From the IMG/VR virus record IMGVR_UViG_3300027749_000500, positions 1-22,708 of that record: a stretch of 22,708 nt of DNA; one strand, given 5' to 3'. A program made the position numbers and the translations under genes. Below, one piece after another: positions 12,040-21,208 of the stretch. Within the stretch, counting starts at the first letter, position 1, and every line of letters begins with the position of its first letter. This DNA is from a virus. The notes beneath the pieces are model-generated. The model worked only from the letters and a program-made list of their open reading frames with translations, was not told the origin of the DNA and ran no database searches.

Positions 12040-13505
12040 TGAAAACGCCAATTCTTGGCGCATCGTATGTTGCACGCAGTATTAACGCTGCGGATAACCG
12101 CATGGTCAACTTGTTTCCTGAGATTGTTCCAGAGGGCGGCAAAGAAGCTGGATTTCTAAATCGAGCGCCTGGTCTTAACTTTCTTCAAACCGTAGGCACT
12201 GGCCCTATTCGTGCATTGTGGTCGCACCAAACCAACGGTAGCGACTTCTACGTTGTGTCTGGCACTGAGGTTTACAAACTTACTGGATTAACTTCTACAC
12301 CCGTCAAGATTGGCGATGTATCTGGTACTGGCCCTGTGTCTATTGCTGACAATGGCGCAGTGTTATTTTTTGCGTGTAACGGCCCTAGCTACACTTATTA
12401 CGAACCAACAAACGAATTTAACCAAATTACAGACGTTAACTTTCCTGGTGCTGTGACCGTTGGTTATTTGGACACTCAGTTCATTTTTAACGAACCTAAT
12501 AGTCAGCGGCTGTGGTCGGTAGACACCATCAACCCAGCTAACGGTGATTACATTTATCCGTTAGTATTTGACCCTTTGTTCTTTTCTAGCGCCGATGGCT
12601 CACCTGATGGCGTAGTTGCAATCAATGCAGACCATCGACAGCTTTGGGTGTTTGGTACAGACTCTACTGAAGTTTGGTACAACGCTGGCCTTGCCAACTT
12701 TCCATTAACGCCCATTCAAGGCGCTTTTAATGAGATTGGCTGTGTAGCCCCTTACTCGGTGGCCAAGCTCGACAATACGCTGTTTTGGCTAGGTACAGAC
12801 GCCCGTGGGCAGGGTATTGTTTACAAGGCCAACGGATACGCTGCACTTAGGGTTTCCACCCATGCTATTGAATACGCTATTGCCCAATACGGCAATCTGG
12901 CTAATGCGCTTGCCTACACTTACCAGCAAGAAGGCCATGCTTTCTATGTGTTGACGTTCCCAAACGCCAATGCTACATGGGTTTACGATGTGTCTACTCA
13001 AGCCTGGCATGAACGTGCTGGGTTTGTTGATGGTGAATTTACTCGCCACCGCAGCAATTGCCAATGTAACTTTGGTGGCAACACTGTTGTTGGCGACTTT
13101 GAAAACGGCAACATCTACACGTTTGACCTAAATGTTTACGCTGATAACGGACAGATTCAAAAATGGTTGCGTTCATGGCGTGCTTTGCCCACAGGACAAA
13201 ATAACCTTAAACGTACTGCCCAACACAGCCTGCAACTTGATTGTGAAACTGGTGTTGGCTTAAATGATGGTCAAGGCGCAACACCAGAAGCCATGCTGCG
13301 CTGGTCAGATGATGGCGGTCACACTTGGTCAAACGAGCATTGGCGCGAGATGGGGGCTATCGGTCAATACGGATACCGCACGATTTGGCGCAGGCTTGGT
13401 ATGACTCAAAAAATTCGTGACCGTGTTTATGAAATTTCTGGTACTGACCCTGTAAAAATTGCCATTATGGGTGCTGAATTGTTAATCTCACCGACAAACG
13501 CATAA
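12039..13505 (+). CDS. Tail hub / packaged-DNA stabilisation protein, P22 gp10-like
   Basis: A 488-residue protein close to the P22 gp10 length (472). The opening PILGASYVARSINAADNRMV, followed by NLFPE, is the hallmark of the family. The body shows repeated blade-like segments (ALWSHQTNGSDFYVVSGTEV, GVVAINADHRQLWVFGTDST, NTLFWLGTDARGQGIVYKAN, QQEGHAFYVLTFPNANATW) consistent with a beta-propeller. The C-terminal part has RWSDDGGHTWSNEHWREMG and RTIWRRLGMT, typical of the end of this family. It joins the gp4-like ring to the tail tip and closes the DNA channel. AGGAAA lies before the ATG, and both junctions are TAATG overlaps. Confidence 0.92.
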   Translation: MKTPILGASYVARSINAADNRMVNLFPEIVPEGGKEAGFLNRAPGLNFLQTVGTGPIRALWSHQTNGSDFYVVSGTEVYKLTGLTSTPVKIGDVSGTGPVSIADNGAVLFFACNGPSYTYYEPTNEFNQITDVNFPGAVTVGYLDTQFIFNEPNSQRLWSVDTINPANGDYIYPLVFDPLFFSSADGSPDGVVAINADHRQLWVFGTDSTEVWYNAGLANFPLTPIQGAFNEIGCVAPYSVAKLDNTLFWLGTDARGQGIVYKANGYAALRVSTHAIEYAIAQYGNLANALAYTYQQEGHAFYVLTFPNANATWVYDVSTQAWHERAGFVDGEFTRHRSNCQCNFGGNTVVGDFENGNIYTFDLNVYADNGQIQKWLRSWRALPTGQNNLKRTAQHSLQLDCETGVGLNDGQGATPEAMLRWSDDGGHTWSNEHWREMGAIGQYGYRTIWRRLGMTQKIRDRVYEISGTDPVKIAIMGAELLISPTNA

Positions 13506-14554
13506 TGGCCGCATCGTATTCACAAATTCCTGCGCCTCGCGTCCCCTTCTTGGACCCGCAGACAAACATGGTTTCGCCACAATGGTTTTTGTGGTTTAAC
13601 AATGTTTACGGCATTACGGGCAACGGCGTTGGTATTGTGCAAGTAGGAAATGGCGGCACTGGACTAGGAACAATCCCAGCCAATGGTCAATTATTGATTG
13701 GCAATGGAGATGGATACACCCTTAAAACTTTAACGCAAAGTACGGGAATTACCATTTCTAATGGAGTTGGCGCTATATCAATAGCCAATTCAGGTGTTTT
13801 GAGTTGGTCTGGAGGCGCAACTGGTTTAACGCCATCAACGGCAACAACTGGTGCAGTTACCTTGGGTGGAAAACTTGCCATTGAATACGGCGGCACAAAT
13901 GGAACTGTAACCCCCACGGCTGGGGCAATTGCTTACGGCAACGGGACGGCGTATGCTTTTACTTCAGCAGGAACCGCTGGTCAAGTTTTAACTAGCGCAG
14001 GCAGTGGAACCCCAACATGGTCGACAATAAGCGGAACTGGAACAGTTACATCTGTAGCGGCAACTGTCCCATCATTTTTGTCAATTACAGGAAGCCCAAT
14101 TACTACTTCCGGTACTTTGGCTATTAGCTATTCAGGCACGGCACTTCCTATTGCCAACGGCGGTACGGGCGAAACCACTTTAGCTGGTGCATCAATTGCA
14201 ACGTATGCTGGCACAGAGACGTTGACTAACAAATGGATTAAACCTCGCGTTCTTGCAAGCACGGCAAACAGCGCAACGCCCACCTTAAATACAGACAGCT
14301 ACGATATGATGGTAATTACAGGTCAGACTGTAGCCATTACATCGTTTACAACCAATCTGACTGGAACCCCCGTAAATGGGCAAAAGTTGTGGATTTCCAT
14401 TACAAGCACTGCTAACATCACGGCTTGGGGCGCATCTTTTGAGTCATCTGGAACCGTTACCTTGCCGACTACATTAACGTCTGGGGTTCGTACTGACATT
14501 GGATTTGTTTGGAACGTAGCAGCAAGCAAATGGCGCTGTATAGCGGTTGCATAA
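13505..14554 (+). CDS. Tail fibre or needle-position protein
   Basis: A 349-residue Gly/Thr/Ser-rich fibre. The N-terminus (RVPFLDPQTNMVSPQWFLWF) resembles the virion-anchoring opening of many podovirus fibres. The shaft contains NGGTGLGTIPANGQLLIGNG, VLTSAGSGTPTWSTISG, IANGGTGETTLAGA and TETLTNKWI, all common in trimeric phage fibres. The last 90 residues (SYDMMVITGQTVAITSFTTN ... LPTTLTSGVRTDIGFVWN ... KWRCIAVA) match the C-terminal domain of the protein at 552-1790. In P22 this slot (after gp10) holds the tail needle gp26, but no long coiled coil is evident here, so a fibre is preferred. No clear ribosome site is seen, so coupling through the TAATG overlap is likely. Confidence 0.82.
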   Translation: MAASYSQIPAPRVPFLDPQTNMVSPQWFLWFNNVYGITGNGVGIVQVGNGGTGLGTIPANGQLLIGNGDGYTLKTLTQSTGITISNGVGAISIANSGVLSWSGGATGLTPSTATTGAVTLGGKLAIEYGGTNGTVTPTAGAIAYGNGTAYAFTSAGTAGQVLTSAGSGTPTWSTISGTGTVTSVAATVPSFLSITGSPITTSGTLAISYSGTALPIANGGTGETTLAGASIATYAGTETLTNKWIKPRVLASTANSATPTLNTDSYDMMVITGQTVAITSFTTNLTGTPVNGQKLWISITSTANITAWGASFESSGTVTLPTTLTSGVRTDIGFVWNVAASKWRCIAVA

Positions 14555-14568
14555 AATAGTAAAATAAT

Positions 14569-15006
14569 ATGAGCGACTTACAAATTGATATGCGGTCAAA
14601 AGTTGAGGCTTTACAAACAAAACTTTTAAAATTTCCGCAATATAAACCTATTACAAAGCATACTTTTCATGGCGGTATGTACTGCCGAGAAGTGTTTCGT
14701 GAAGCTGGTGTTTTAGTTGTTGGTGCGGTGCATAAGAAAGAACACTTTTATTTAATTGTGTCTGGCACTGTAGCAATTACAACGGATGATGGTGTTCAAG
14801 AGGTTACTGGGCCTCATTTGTTTTCAAGCAATCCAGGAACAAAGCGCGCTGTCTATGCAATGACTGACGCACTTTGTATGACTTTTCATGCTATTGAAGC
14901 TAAAACTGTTGAAGAAGCTGAATCTGAACTAGTTGAAGAAGAAGCCTGCAATAACTATAGTCCTGGTAATCAAATTAAACATCAACCAATTGAGGTGTTG
15001 TTATGA
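14569..15006 (+). CDS. Cupin-like protein of phage structural operon
   Basis: A 145-residue protein with a single cupin (RmlC-like) barrel. After a helical head, TFHGGMYCREVFREAGVLVV leads into GAVHKKEHFYLIVSGTVAIT, in which His-x3-His and the later Gly fit cupin motif 1. FSSNPGTKRAVYAMTDALCM occupies the motif 2 position, where the usual His is not evident, so metal binding may be incomplete. Such proteins turn up in podovirus late operons without a defined function. An acidic Glu-rich stretch follows (KTVEEAESELVEEEA). No Shine-Dalgarno sequence precedes the ATG. The stop overlaps the next start as ATGA. An enzyme, chaperone or virion part are all possible. Confidence 0.75.
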   Translation: MSDLQIDMRSKVEALQTKLLKFPQYKPITKHTFHGGMYCREVFREAGVLVVGAVHKKEHFYLIVSGTVAITTDDGVQEVTGPHLFSSNPGTKRAVYAMTDALCMTFHAIEAKTVEEAESELVEEEACNNYSPGNQIKHQPIEVLL

Positions 15007-15728
15007 CTTTTTGGGTAGCTGGTGCCTCTGTTGTAGGCGGGTTAATTGGAGCATCGGGCGCTAAATCGGCAGCATCAACGCAAGCTGATGCAGCAAATCG
15101 TTCTGCTGACTTGCAAGCTGCTGCGTTAGACAAGCAGTTAGCCTTACAAGAACCTTACAGACAAGCGGGTCTGACAAGTCAAAACCGATTAATGGAGTTG
15201 CTTGGACTTGGTGGAAATGCTGGCGCTGGAGATTACGGAAAATACGCTAGGGATTTCAGCATGGCTGACTACCAAGCAGATCCTGGTTACGCATTTCGAC
15301 TTAGTGAAGGTTTGAAACAACTTGGGCATACAGCTGCCGGTCGTGGTGGCGCTATTTCTGGTCAGACAATGAAGGGCATTCAAGACTACGCCCAAAACTC
15401 TGCATCTCAAGAATACAACAATGCGTTTCAACGCTATCAAACTAATCGTGCAAACCAACTTCAGCCGTTGGGAAATTTAATGTCATCAGGTCAAGCTGCT
15501 GCTAGTAACCAATCTGGAAATACCGGTAACTATGCCACTAATGCTGGCAATGCGTATATGGCTGCTGGTCAGGCAATTGGGGCTGGTCAATTGGGGCAAG
15601 CCAACACATTAGCTAGTGGCCTTGGAACCGCTGCAAGCACATATCAAAATCAAACTAATTTTAATAATTGGTTGGCTCGAAATCAACCTGGTTCTGTAAT
15701 TCCAATGCAAGCAGGCGGGGGGTATTAA
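15003..15728 (+). CDS. DNA ejection protein, P22 gp7-position
   Basis: A 241-residue Ala/Gly/Gln-rich protein. An N-terminal hydrophobic glycine-rich segment (VAGASVVGGLIGASGAKSAA) is followed by a helical ADAANRSADLQAAALDKQL region, the conserved block DYQADPGYAFRLSEGLKQLG, then QPLGNLMSSGQAAASNQSGN and a low-complexity Gly/Ala/Asn tail. The DPGYxFRxxEG block is widespread in proteins annotated as phage DNA-transfer or internal virion proteins. Size is close to P22 gp7 (229), and it leads the three-gene ejection set. It probably leaves the virion with the DNA and enters the cell envelope. The start is fixed by ATGA overlap with the cupin gene. Confidence 0.78.
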   Translation: MTFWVAGASVVGGLIGASGAKSAASTQADAANRSADLQAAALDKQLALQEPYRQAGLTSQNRLMELLGLGGNAGAGDYGKYARDFSMADYQADPGYAFRLSEGLKQLGHTAAGRGGAISGQTMKGIQDYAQNSASQEYNNAFQRYQTNRANQLQPLGNLMSSGQAAASNQSGNTGNYATNAGNAYMAAGQAIGAGQLGQANTLASGLGTAASTYQNQTNFNNWLARNQPGSVIPMQAGGGY

Positions 15729-15730
15729 TC

Positions 15731-17260
15731 ATGGCAGATTTAAATGCATTAATTGCACAAGGCTATCAGCCTCAAGCGCCAGTTGATCCTTTTACTCAAT
15801 ATGCAAAGATGCAGCAGTTGAATGTTGGCGAAAATCAAAATGCTTTGGCGCAGTACCAGCTTGCACAGGCTAAACGGGCTGATGTTCAAGCCAATGCTTT
15901 GAATCAGGCTTATGCTAGTGGTGTCAATCCAGACACAGGTGAAATGGATTATGCAGCAGTTCGTAGGTCTTTAGCTGCTAACGGTGCTGGAAGTCAGATT
16001 CCTGCGCTTGAAAAAACACGTTTGGAACAACAACAAGCGGCACTTACTCAACAAAAACTTTTGGGTGAAATTGCAGCGCAACCCGTTGCTTTGGCTAAAG
16101 CAAAAATAGAAACAGTAGACGCTCAATTAAAACAATCAAAAGAACGATTGAATCAGATTGACCCCTATAGCCCAGATGCTGGCCAACAATTATTGGCATG
16201 GCATCAATCCAATCATCAAGGATTGTTGGGTGACACTCTTCGTGCTAGTGGTTCTACCCCAGAACAAACGCAAGGAGCAATTCAAGCTGCTGCTGCCAAA
16301 GGACCGGCAGGAATTGCTGACTTTATACAGAAATCAACACTTGGACAAACTGAGTTTGCGAAAAGCATAGCGCCTATTCCTGAAGCAATTACAGATGGCA
16401 AAACTAAGTTTTTCATAGACAAGAACCCAAGAAGCCCTACGTTTGGTCAAAAAGTTGGTGGCGCTGGATTTGAGATGGGAATGACGCCATATGAATCAGC
16501 GCGTATTCCAATTGAACAAGGCCAACTTGCTGTATCTCAAGGAAATCTTGCAAATGCACAACAGCGTCTTAAAGCTGAAATGGCTACTGGAAACCTTACT
16601 CCGGAAACAATTGATTTCATAGCTGAGACATATCGCCAAACTGGAACATTGCCACCATTAGGTATGGGGCCAATGGCTGCTGCTGCTCGCTCTAAAATTC
16701 TGACTAGAGCAGGTGAATTGGCTATGAGTGGCGGTCAAACTGCGGCACAAGCTGCTACTGACGTTCGCACTAATAAAGCTGAAAATGCTGGTATGACCGC
16801 TGGACAACGTGCAATTGGCACTCAGATTGCCAATGTGCAAGTTGCTGCAAATGAAGCCAACAAAATGATTGAAGTAGCAAAACCTTATGTTACTAAAGTC
16901 AATCCTACCGATTACCCAGTTCTTAATGCTGCCGGTAACTATGTGGCTAAAAACACAGGCGATCCAAATATTGTTGGTTTGGCTACATCACTTAATGCTA
17001 TTGTCAACACTTATGCCCGTGCCATTAATCCTAAGGGCACTGCCACAGTGTCGGATAAGAATCATGCGCGTGAGATTTTGAACGCCGCAATGTCTAAAGG
17101 TCAACTTAATGAAGCATTTAATGTGATGAATCAGGAAATGGGTGCGGCTCTTGCATCTGGTCCTGAAACTAAAGCAGGTATGCGAACTGCTAATGCACCT
17201 GCTGCTGCTACGCAAGGAACCGGTGGATTCAAATACCTTGGCACAGAAAGCAAAAAATAA
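15731..17260 (+). CDS. DNA ejection protein, P22 gp20-position
   Basis: A 509-residue, Gln/Ala-rich, largely helical protein (NVGENQNALAQYQLAQAKRA, LEKTRLEQQQAALTQQKLLG, VSQGNLANAQQRLKAEMATG). There is no signal peptide, and the C-terminus is a flexible Ala/Thr/Gly tail. The frame is open further upstream (15668), but the ATG at 15731 is chosen because GGGGGG (15717-15722) precedes it and MADLNALIAQGYQPQAP is a sensible opening. The gene lies between gp7-like and gp16-like genes, matching the P22 7-20-16 order, and its length is near gp20 (471). By analogy it is packaged and helps form the DNA conduit across the envelope. The sequence alone gives no enzyme motif. Confidence 0.75.
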   Translation: MADLNALIAQGYQPQAPVDPFTQYAKMQQLNVGENQNALAQYQLAQAKRADVQANALNQAYASGVNPDTGEMDYAAVRRSLAANGAGSQIPALEKTRLEQQQAALTQQKLLGEIAAQPVALAKAKIETVDAQLKQSKERLNQIDPYSPDAGQQLLAWHQSNHQGLLGDTLRASGSTPEQTQGAIQAAAAKGPAGIADFIQKSTLGQTEFAKSIAPIPEAITDGKTKFFIDKNPRSPTFGQKVGGAGFEMGMTPYESARIPIEQGQLAVSQGNLANAQQRLKAEMATGNLTPETIDFIAETYRQTGTLPPLGMGPMAAAARSKILTRAGELAMSGGQTAAQAATDVRTNKAENAGMTAGQRAIGTQIANVQVAANEANKMIEVAKPYVTKVNPTDYPVLNAAGNYVAKNTGDPNIVGLATSLNAIVNTYARAINPKGTATVSDKNHAREILNAAMSKGQLNEAFNVMNQEMGAALASGPETKAGMRTANAPAAATQGTGGFKYLGTESKK

Positions 17261-19563
17261 TGGCTACCAAATATCGTGTTCAAGGCCCAGACGGTGCAAT
17301 ACACGTCTTTGAAGGCCCAGATGACGCAACGCCTGCTCAAGTTGAAGCATTTGCATCTCAAACTTTTGGCGCAAAACCCGTTGCACCGTCTAGCGGCGTT
17401 CCTGGTCCACGTAAATCTTTTGCTCAAGAAACAGGTCAATTTTTAGGTAATGTTGCAGCCGGTGCGGTAAGAGGTGCGGGTTCAATTGGCGCTAGTTTAA
17501 TACGTCCTTTTGAATCCGCAGAAGAAAATACTGCTAGACGCATGGCAATGGATGAGGCGCTTAAAAGCATGGGCGCAGAGCCAGAATCTTATGCTTATGG
17601 TGGCGGAAAATTAGCTGGTGAAGTTGCTGGAACATTGCCTATTGGCGGCGTGATAGCTAGGCCATTGGCAGCAGTAGCGCCGTATGCGCCAACCCTAATT
17701 AATCCAGTTGTCAATGCTTTGCGGTCGTCTGGTTTTAGTTCAGGCATTCCCGTTACCAAAGGCGTTCCATTAGCTACCCGCGCTGCTGATATTGGCGCAA
17801 GAGTTGTTGGTGGCGGCGTAACTGGTGCCGCAACTGCGGCGCTTACCAACCCTGACGAAATTGGTGCTGGCACAACTGTTGGTGCGGGTTTAGCTGTTGC
17901 AGCGCCTCCTATTGTTAAGGGACTAGCTAAAAGTGCAGGGTTTTTGACTGATGCTTTTAGCGGCAAATTGGCACAAGTTGGCGCTGGAAAAATTGCGCGT
18001 GATGTTGCGGGTGATCGGATTGGAGCTATTCGTGCCGCGCTAATGGCTTCTCCTTCTGACGTTACGGCAGCGCAAGCTACATCGGGCATTCAAAAAGACG
18101 CTTGGCAAGCCCTTGGGGCTATGACTAGCAAAACAGATGATGCATCTGCGTTACTTAAACGTCAGGCGGCAGATGATCTGTCGCAATTGCAACGCATGGC
18201 CGAAGGCGGCAATGAAACAGAAATGCGGGCAGCTTATGAGCAATCCATTAAACGATTGAATCAATTAACCGCTGAAATGCGTAATGTTGAATTGCAAGCG
18301 GCCAATCAAGCTGCTCAAACAACCAATCGTTTGACTCCACAAATGCAACAGCGCCAAGCAAGCATGGTAAATGCGTTGCGTGAAGGTATGCCCGCAAACT
18401 TACCTTCTGGTGCGGCTGGAACACCGGCACCTGGCGTGTCGGGTATTCATGCCGGTACAGAAGCGGCTCAACAAGCGGCAACCGCAGCCAAAGGAAAGCC
18501 TGGCTTTTTAACTGCTGGTGATCGTTCACAAGAGTGGAAAGCAACATCAGACACTTTTGCAGATATTGCCAAGCAACGCCGTGCCGAGGCTGGATTTATT
18601 GAACGTCAAATTGGCAGTCTTGAGGCTCATGGTTTAAGACCATTGGATGCTGGAAGCATTACAGCAGCAATTGACCAAAAACTTTCCGCGCCAGGACTTC
18701 GTGCTAGTTCTAACATGACCAAAGTGTTGCAAGCCGTTAAAGATGACATTGCGAATTTGACCGAAAAAGGTGGTGGAGTTATTGACGCTCATGATCTTTA
18801 CACCCTTCGCAAAGAAGGTATAAACGAGCGCATCATGCAAATCATGGGGCAGACTGATCCCAAGATTAGCGCCAAAGTAACGCGCAATGTGTTGCAAGAA
18901 GTTAGACCACTTATTGACGACGCTATTGAAACCGCTGGCGGTACAGGCTGGAAAGATTACCTTAAAACGTACTCTCAAGGTATGCAGGCTATTGACCAAA
19001 AAGCAATGGCTGCACAAGCTGCGAAGTTGTTTGAAAACGCTCCAAACGAATATGTCAAATTGGTTCGGGGTAATAATCCAGATGCTGTAGAAGCCATTTT
19101 TGGACCAGGCAGTTACGACATTTTTAAAGAGATGGGTAGCAAGATGCCCACGTTGCAAAAAGTAGCAAGTAATGTTGAGCGCACGGTTTCAATGAAAGAG
19201 GCGGCAACTGCCGGTACTGAAGCACTTGGAAAAGTAATTGGCGAAGATTCATTTCGCTTGCGCTTTCCAAGTTTTTTAAACCGCGCTACTACAGCGGCCA
19301 ATTTAACATTAGACATCTTAGAAAAGCGCCTTAATAAAAAGATTTTTGCCGAAATGCAAAAAGGCATGGCTTCTGGAAAAAGCGCATTAGAAATGTTAAA
19401 TACATTGCCAACAGCCGAAAAAAGCAAAGTCCTTCGCGTGTTAGCTGATCCCGCATCTTGGGGTAAGGCGGGTACAATTTCGGCAAGAATTGCCACAAGG
19501 CAAGAGCAACCAGTTAACGCCCTTGCTCCTCAGCAAGAAAACCAAAACGCTTTAGCAAAGTAA
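17260..19563 (+). CDS. Large DNA ejection protein, P22 gp16-position
   Basis: A 767-residue protein. The N-terminus (YRVQGPDGAIHVFEGPDDAT) is a small module common at the start of phage internal virion proteins. Residues about 50-240 are hydrophobic and glycine-rich (AGAVRGAGSIGASLIRPFES, GGGVTGAATAALTNPDEIGA, GAGLAVAAPPIVKGLAKSAG), possibly membrane-inserting. The remainder is helical (QSIKRLNQLTAEMRNVELQA, LTLDILEKRLNKKIFAEMQK). It is longer than P22 gp16 (609). No transglycosylase motif was recognised. It is expected to be injected and to help DNA cross the inner membrane. The start overlaps the previous stop as TAATG. Confidence 0.77.
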   Translation: MATKYRVQGPDGAIHVFEGPDDATPAQVEAFASQTFGAKPVAPSSGVPGPRKSFAQETGQFLGNVAAGAVRGAGSIGASLIRPFESAEENTARRMAMDEALKSMGAEPESYAYGGGKLAGEVAGTLPIGGVIARPLAAVAPYAPTLINPVVNALRSSGFSSGIPVTKGVPLATRAADIGARVVGGGVTGAATAALTNPDEIGAGTTVGAGLAVAAPPIVKGLAKSAGFLTDAFSGKLAQVGAGKIARDVAGDRIGAIRAALMASPSDVTAAQATSGIQKDAWQALGAMTSKTDDASALLKRQAADDLSQLQRMAEGGNETEMRAAYEQSIKRLNQLTAEMRNVELQAANQAAQTTNRLTPQMQQRQASMVNALREGMPANLPSGAAGTPAPGVSGIHAGTEAAQQAATAAKGKPGFLTAGDRSQEWKATSDTFADIAKQRRAEAGFIERQIGSLEAHGLRPLDAGSITAAIDQKLSAPGLRASSNMTKVLQAVKDDIANLTEKGGGVIDAHDLYTLRKEGINERIMQIMGQTDPKISAKVTRNVLQEVRPLIDDAIETAGGTGWKDYLKTYSQGMQAIDQKAMAAQAAKLFENAPNEYVKLVRGNNPDAVEAIFGPGSYDIFKEMGSKMPTLQKVASNVERTVSMKEAATAGTEALGKVIGEDSFRLRFPSFLNRATTAANLTLDILEKRLNKKIFAEMQKGMASGKSALEMLNTLPTAEKSKVLRVLADPASWGKAGTISARIATRQEQPVNALAPQQENQNALAK

Positions 19564-19567
19564 AATC

Positions 19568-19801
19568 ATGGACTACCAACAAATTCTTAACATTGGCCTT
19601 AGCACCATAATGGCAGTTCTTGGCTGGTTTGCCAGAGAATTATGGTCGGCAGTCAAAGAACTAAAGTTTGATCTTGCTAAGTTGCGAGAAGACTTGCCTA
19701 AAGAATACGTTGCTAAAGATGATTACCGTCAAGATATACGCGAACTTAAAGAAATGATGAACAAAATCTTTGACAAAATTGACGCAAAGCAGGATAAATA
19801 A
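19568..19801 (+). CDS. Small membrane-anchored coiled-coil protein
   Basis: A 77-residue protein with one N-terminal membrane helix (ILNIGLSTIMAVLGWFA, residues about 6-22) followed by a long charged helix (LWSAVKELKFDLAKLREDLP) and a second one (DIRELKEMMNKIFDKIDAKQ). This layout is common in unnamed phage proteins beside holin genes. It could assist lysis as an antiholin-like or spanin-like partner. However, no lipobox is seen and the usual paired spanin ORF is absent. The next gene starts within its stop codon (TAATG) and uses an AGGAT ribosome site inside its end. A role in lysis is inferred from adjacency only. Confidence 0.75.
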   Translation: MDYQQILNIGLSTIMAVLGWFARELWSAVKELKFDLAKLREDLPKEYVAKDDYRQDIRELKEMMNKIFDKIDAKQDK

Positions 19802-20187
19802 TGGACATTACCGGATTAGGCGCTGTATCTGATTTAGTCAATACCGCCATCAACAAAATTTGGCCCGACAAGACTGAAGCTGACAAACAGCAACTTGCAG
19901 CGGCTGTAATGGTAGTACAAGGACAAATTGATACCAATAAAGCAGAGGCAGTAAACCCAAGCGTGTTTGTCTCGGGCTGGCGTCCATTTATTGGTTGGGT
20001 CTGTGGCGCAGCTTGTGGCTGGAACTGGATTGGCTTGCCGATTGCTAAAGTTGGATTGGCATTGGCTGGACATTCTCTTGATCTATCTCCCGCCAATCTT
20101 ACCGAAATGCTTCCCGTTCTTATGGGTATGCTTGGACTTGGTGGACTTCGTACAATTGAAAAAATAAACGGCGTAGCATCAAAGTAA
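19801..20187 (+). CDS. Holin, 3TM / gene-transfer-agent type
   Basis: A 128-residue protein with an amphipathic head (LVNTAINKIWPDKTEADKQQ), the conserved segment NPSVFVSGWRPFIGWVCGAA followed by a membrane helix with CGWNWIGLPIAKVGLALAG, and a final hydrophobic stretch (LTEMLPVLMGMLGLGGLRTI). The SGWRPFIGWxCG block is the signature of the holin family named for gene-transfer-agent release. Holins make the inner-membrane lesions that let endolysin through or trigger lysis timing. The endolysin lies about 1.5 kb downstream, with the phosphoesterase and an antisense gene between, which is a looser arrangement than a classical lysis cassette. Confidence in the family is high. Confidence 0.88.
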   Translation: MDITGLGAVSDLVNTAINKIWPDKTEADKQQLAAAVMVVQGQIDTNKAEAVNPSVFVSGWRPFIGWVCGAACGWNWIGLPIAKVGLALAGHSLDLSPANLTEMLPVLMGMLGLGGLRTIEKINGVASK

Positions 20188-20230
20188 CGTAAATATGTTA
20201 AGTTCCTGAAGTTTGCTCTAAAGGACTAAC

Positions 20231-21208
20231 ATGAAAGCTGTTATTTCAGATCAGGAATTTATTGAGTTGTGGAACACACACCAGTCTCCCACAAAGATCG
20301 CAAAGATTACTGGCATCTCTGAGAGAGCCGTTTACGCAAAACGAAATTCCATCCAAGTCTCGCAAAACGTAAAGCTAGAAACAAATCGACCCGTACAAGC
20401 CCTTGATCAGCCAAGGTACACCTACTCTCCTGTGCGGCCAAAGACTGAACTTGGGATTGAAAATGGAACCGTTATTGTTTTTTCTGACGCTCATTTCTGG
20501 CCTGGGATACGGACTACTGCTTTTCAAGGTTTACTGTGGGCGATTGAAAAGCTACAACCAAAAGCAGTTATTTGCAATGGCGATGCTTTTGACGGTGCAT
20601 CTATCTCTCGCCATCCACCTCTGGGCTGGACTAGAACACCGAGTGTGATTGACGAACTCAAAGCCTGCAAGGAAATGTTAGGTGAAGTTGTGGTGGCTGC
20701 AAAAGAATCACGCCACAATGTTGGTCTCGTGTACACAATGGGCAATCATGACGCTAGGTTTGAAATGCGTCTAGCAGCCAATGCGCCGCAATACGTACAA
20801 ACACCAGGATTCAAGTTAGAAGACCACTTCCCCGAGTGGCAATTCTGTATGTCGGTCTGGGTGACAGAAGATGTAATTGTTAAACACCGATACAAAGGCG
20901 GCATCCATGCTACCCACAACAATACCGTAGGGGCTGGTAAAAGCATCGTAACGGGTCATTTGCACAGCTTGAAGGTTACGCCTTATGCAGACTACAACGG
21001 CAACCGTTTTGGCGTGGATACGGGCACTCTTGCAGAGATTAACGGCCCACAGTTTGACTACGCTGAAGAAAACCCACAGAACCATCGATCTGGCTTTGCC
21101 GTACTAACATTCAAAGATGGAAAACTATTGTGGCCCGAATTGGTACACAAATGGAGCGAGGGTCAAGTGGAATTTAGGGGTGAAGTGATTGATGTAAGTG
21201 GCCTTTAA
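20231..21208 (+). CDS. Metallophosphoesterase with N-terminal helix-turn-helix
   Basis: A 325-residue protein. Residues about 8-42 (FIELWNTHQSPTKIAKITGI, then SERAVYAKRNSIQ) look like a helix-turn-helix. From about residue 80 comes a calcineurin-like phosphoesterase with the full metal-binding set: D86 and H88 (SDAHF), D118 (NGDAFD), N172 and H173 (GNHDAR), H226 or H229, and H243/H245 (GHLH). The family hydrolyses phosphodiesters or phosphomonoesters with two metal ions, and the substrate here is unknown. The HTH suggests action on DNA, for example nuclease or end-processing. It has a clear AAAGGAC ribosome site and is the last plus-strand gene before a terminator. A role in replication, recombination or host nucleic-acid degradation is speculative. 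Confidence 0.88.
   Translation: MKAVISDQEFIELWNTHQSPTKIAKITGISERAVYAKRNSIQVSQNVKLETNRPVQALDQPRYTYSPVRPKTELGIENGTVIVFSDAHFWPGIRTTAFQGLLWAIEKLQPKAVICNGDAFDGASISRHPPLGWTRTPSVIDELKACKEMLGEVVVAAKESRHNVGLVYTMGNHDARFEMRLAANAPQYVQTPGFKLEDHFPEWQFCMSVWVTEDVIVKHRYKGGIHATHNNTVGAGKSIVTGHLHSLKVTPYADYNGNRFGVDTGTLAEINGPQFDYAEENPQNHRSGFAVLTFKDGKLLWPELVHKWSEGQVEFRGEVIDVSGL

Noticed and set aside
15668-15730. Longer N-terminus for the gp20-position protein
   Set aside because: The extension is the shadow of the end of the previous gene. A purine-rich site precedes the ATG at 15731.
18634-19158. 174-codon minus-strand open frame opposite the gp16-position gene
   Set aside because: The plus frame is strongly supported. 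The minus product has no domain pattern and no ribosome site was evident.
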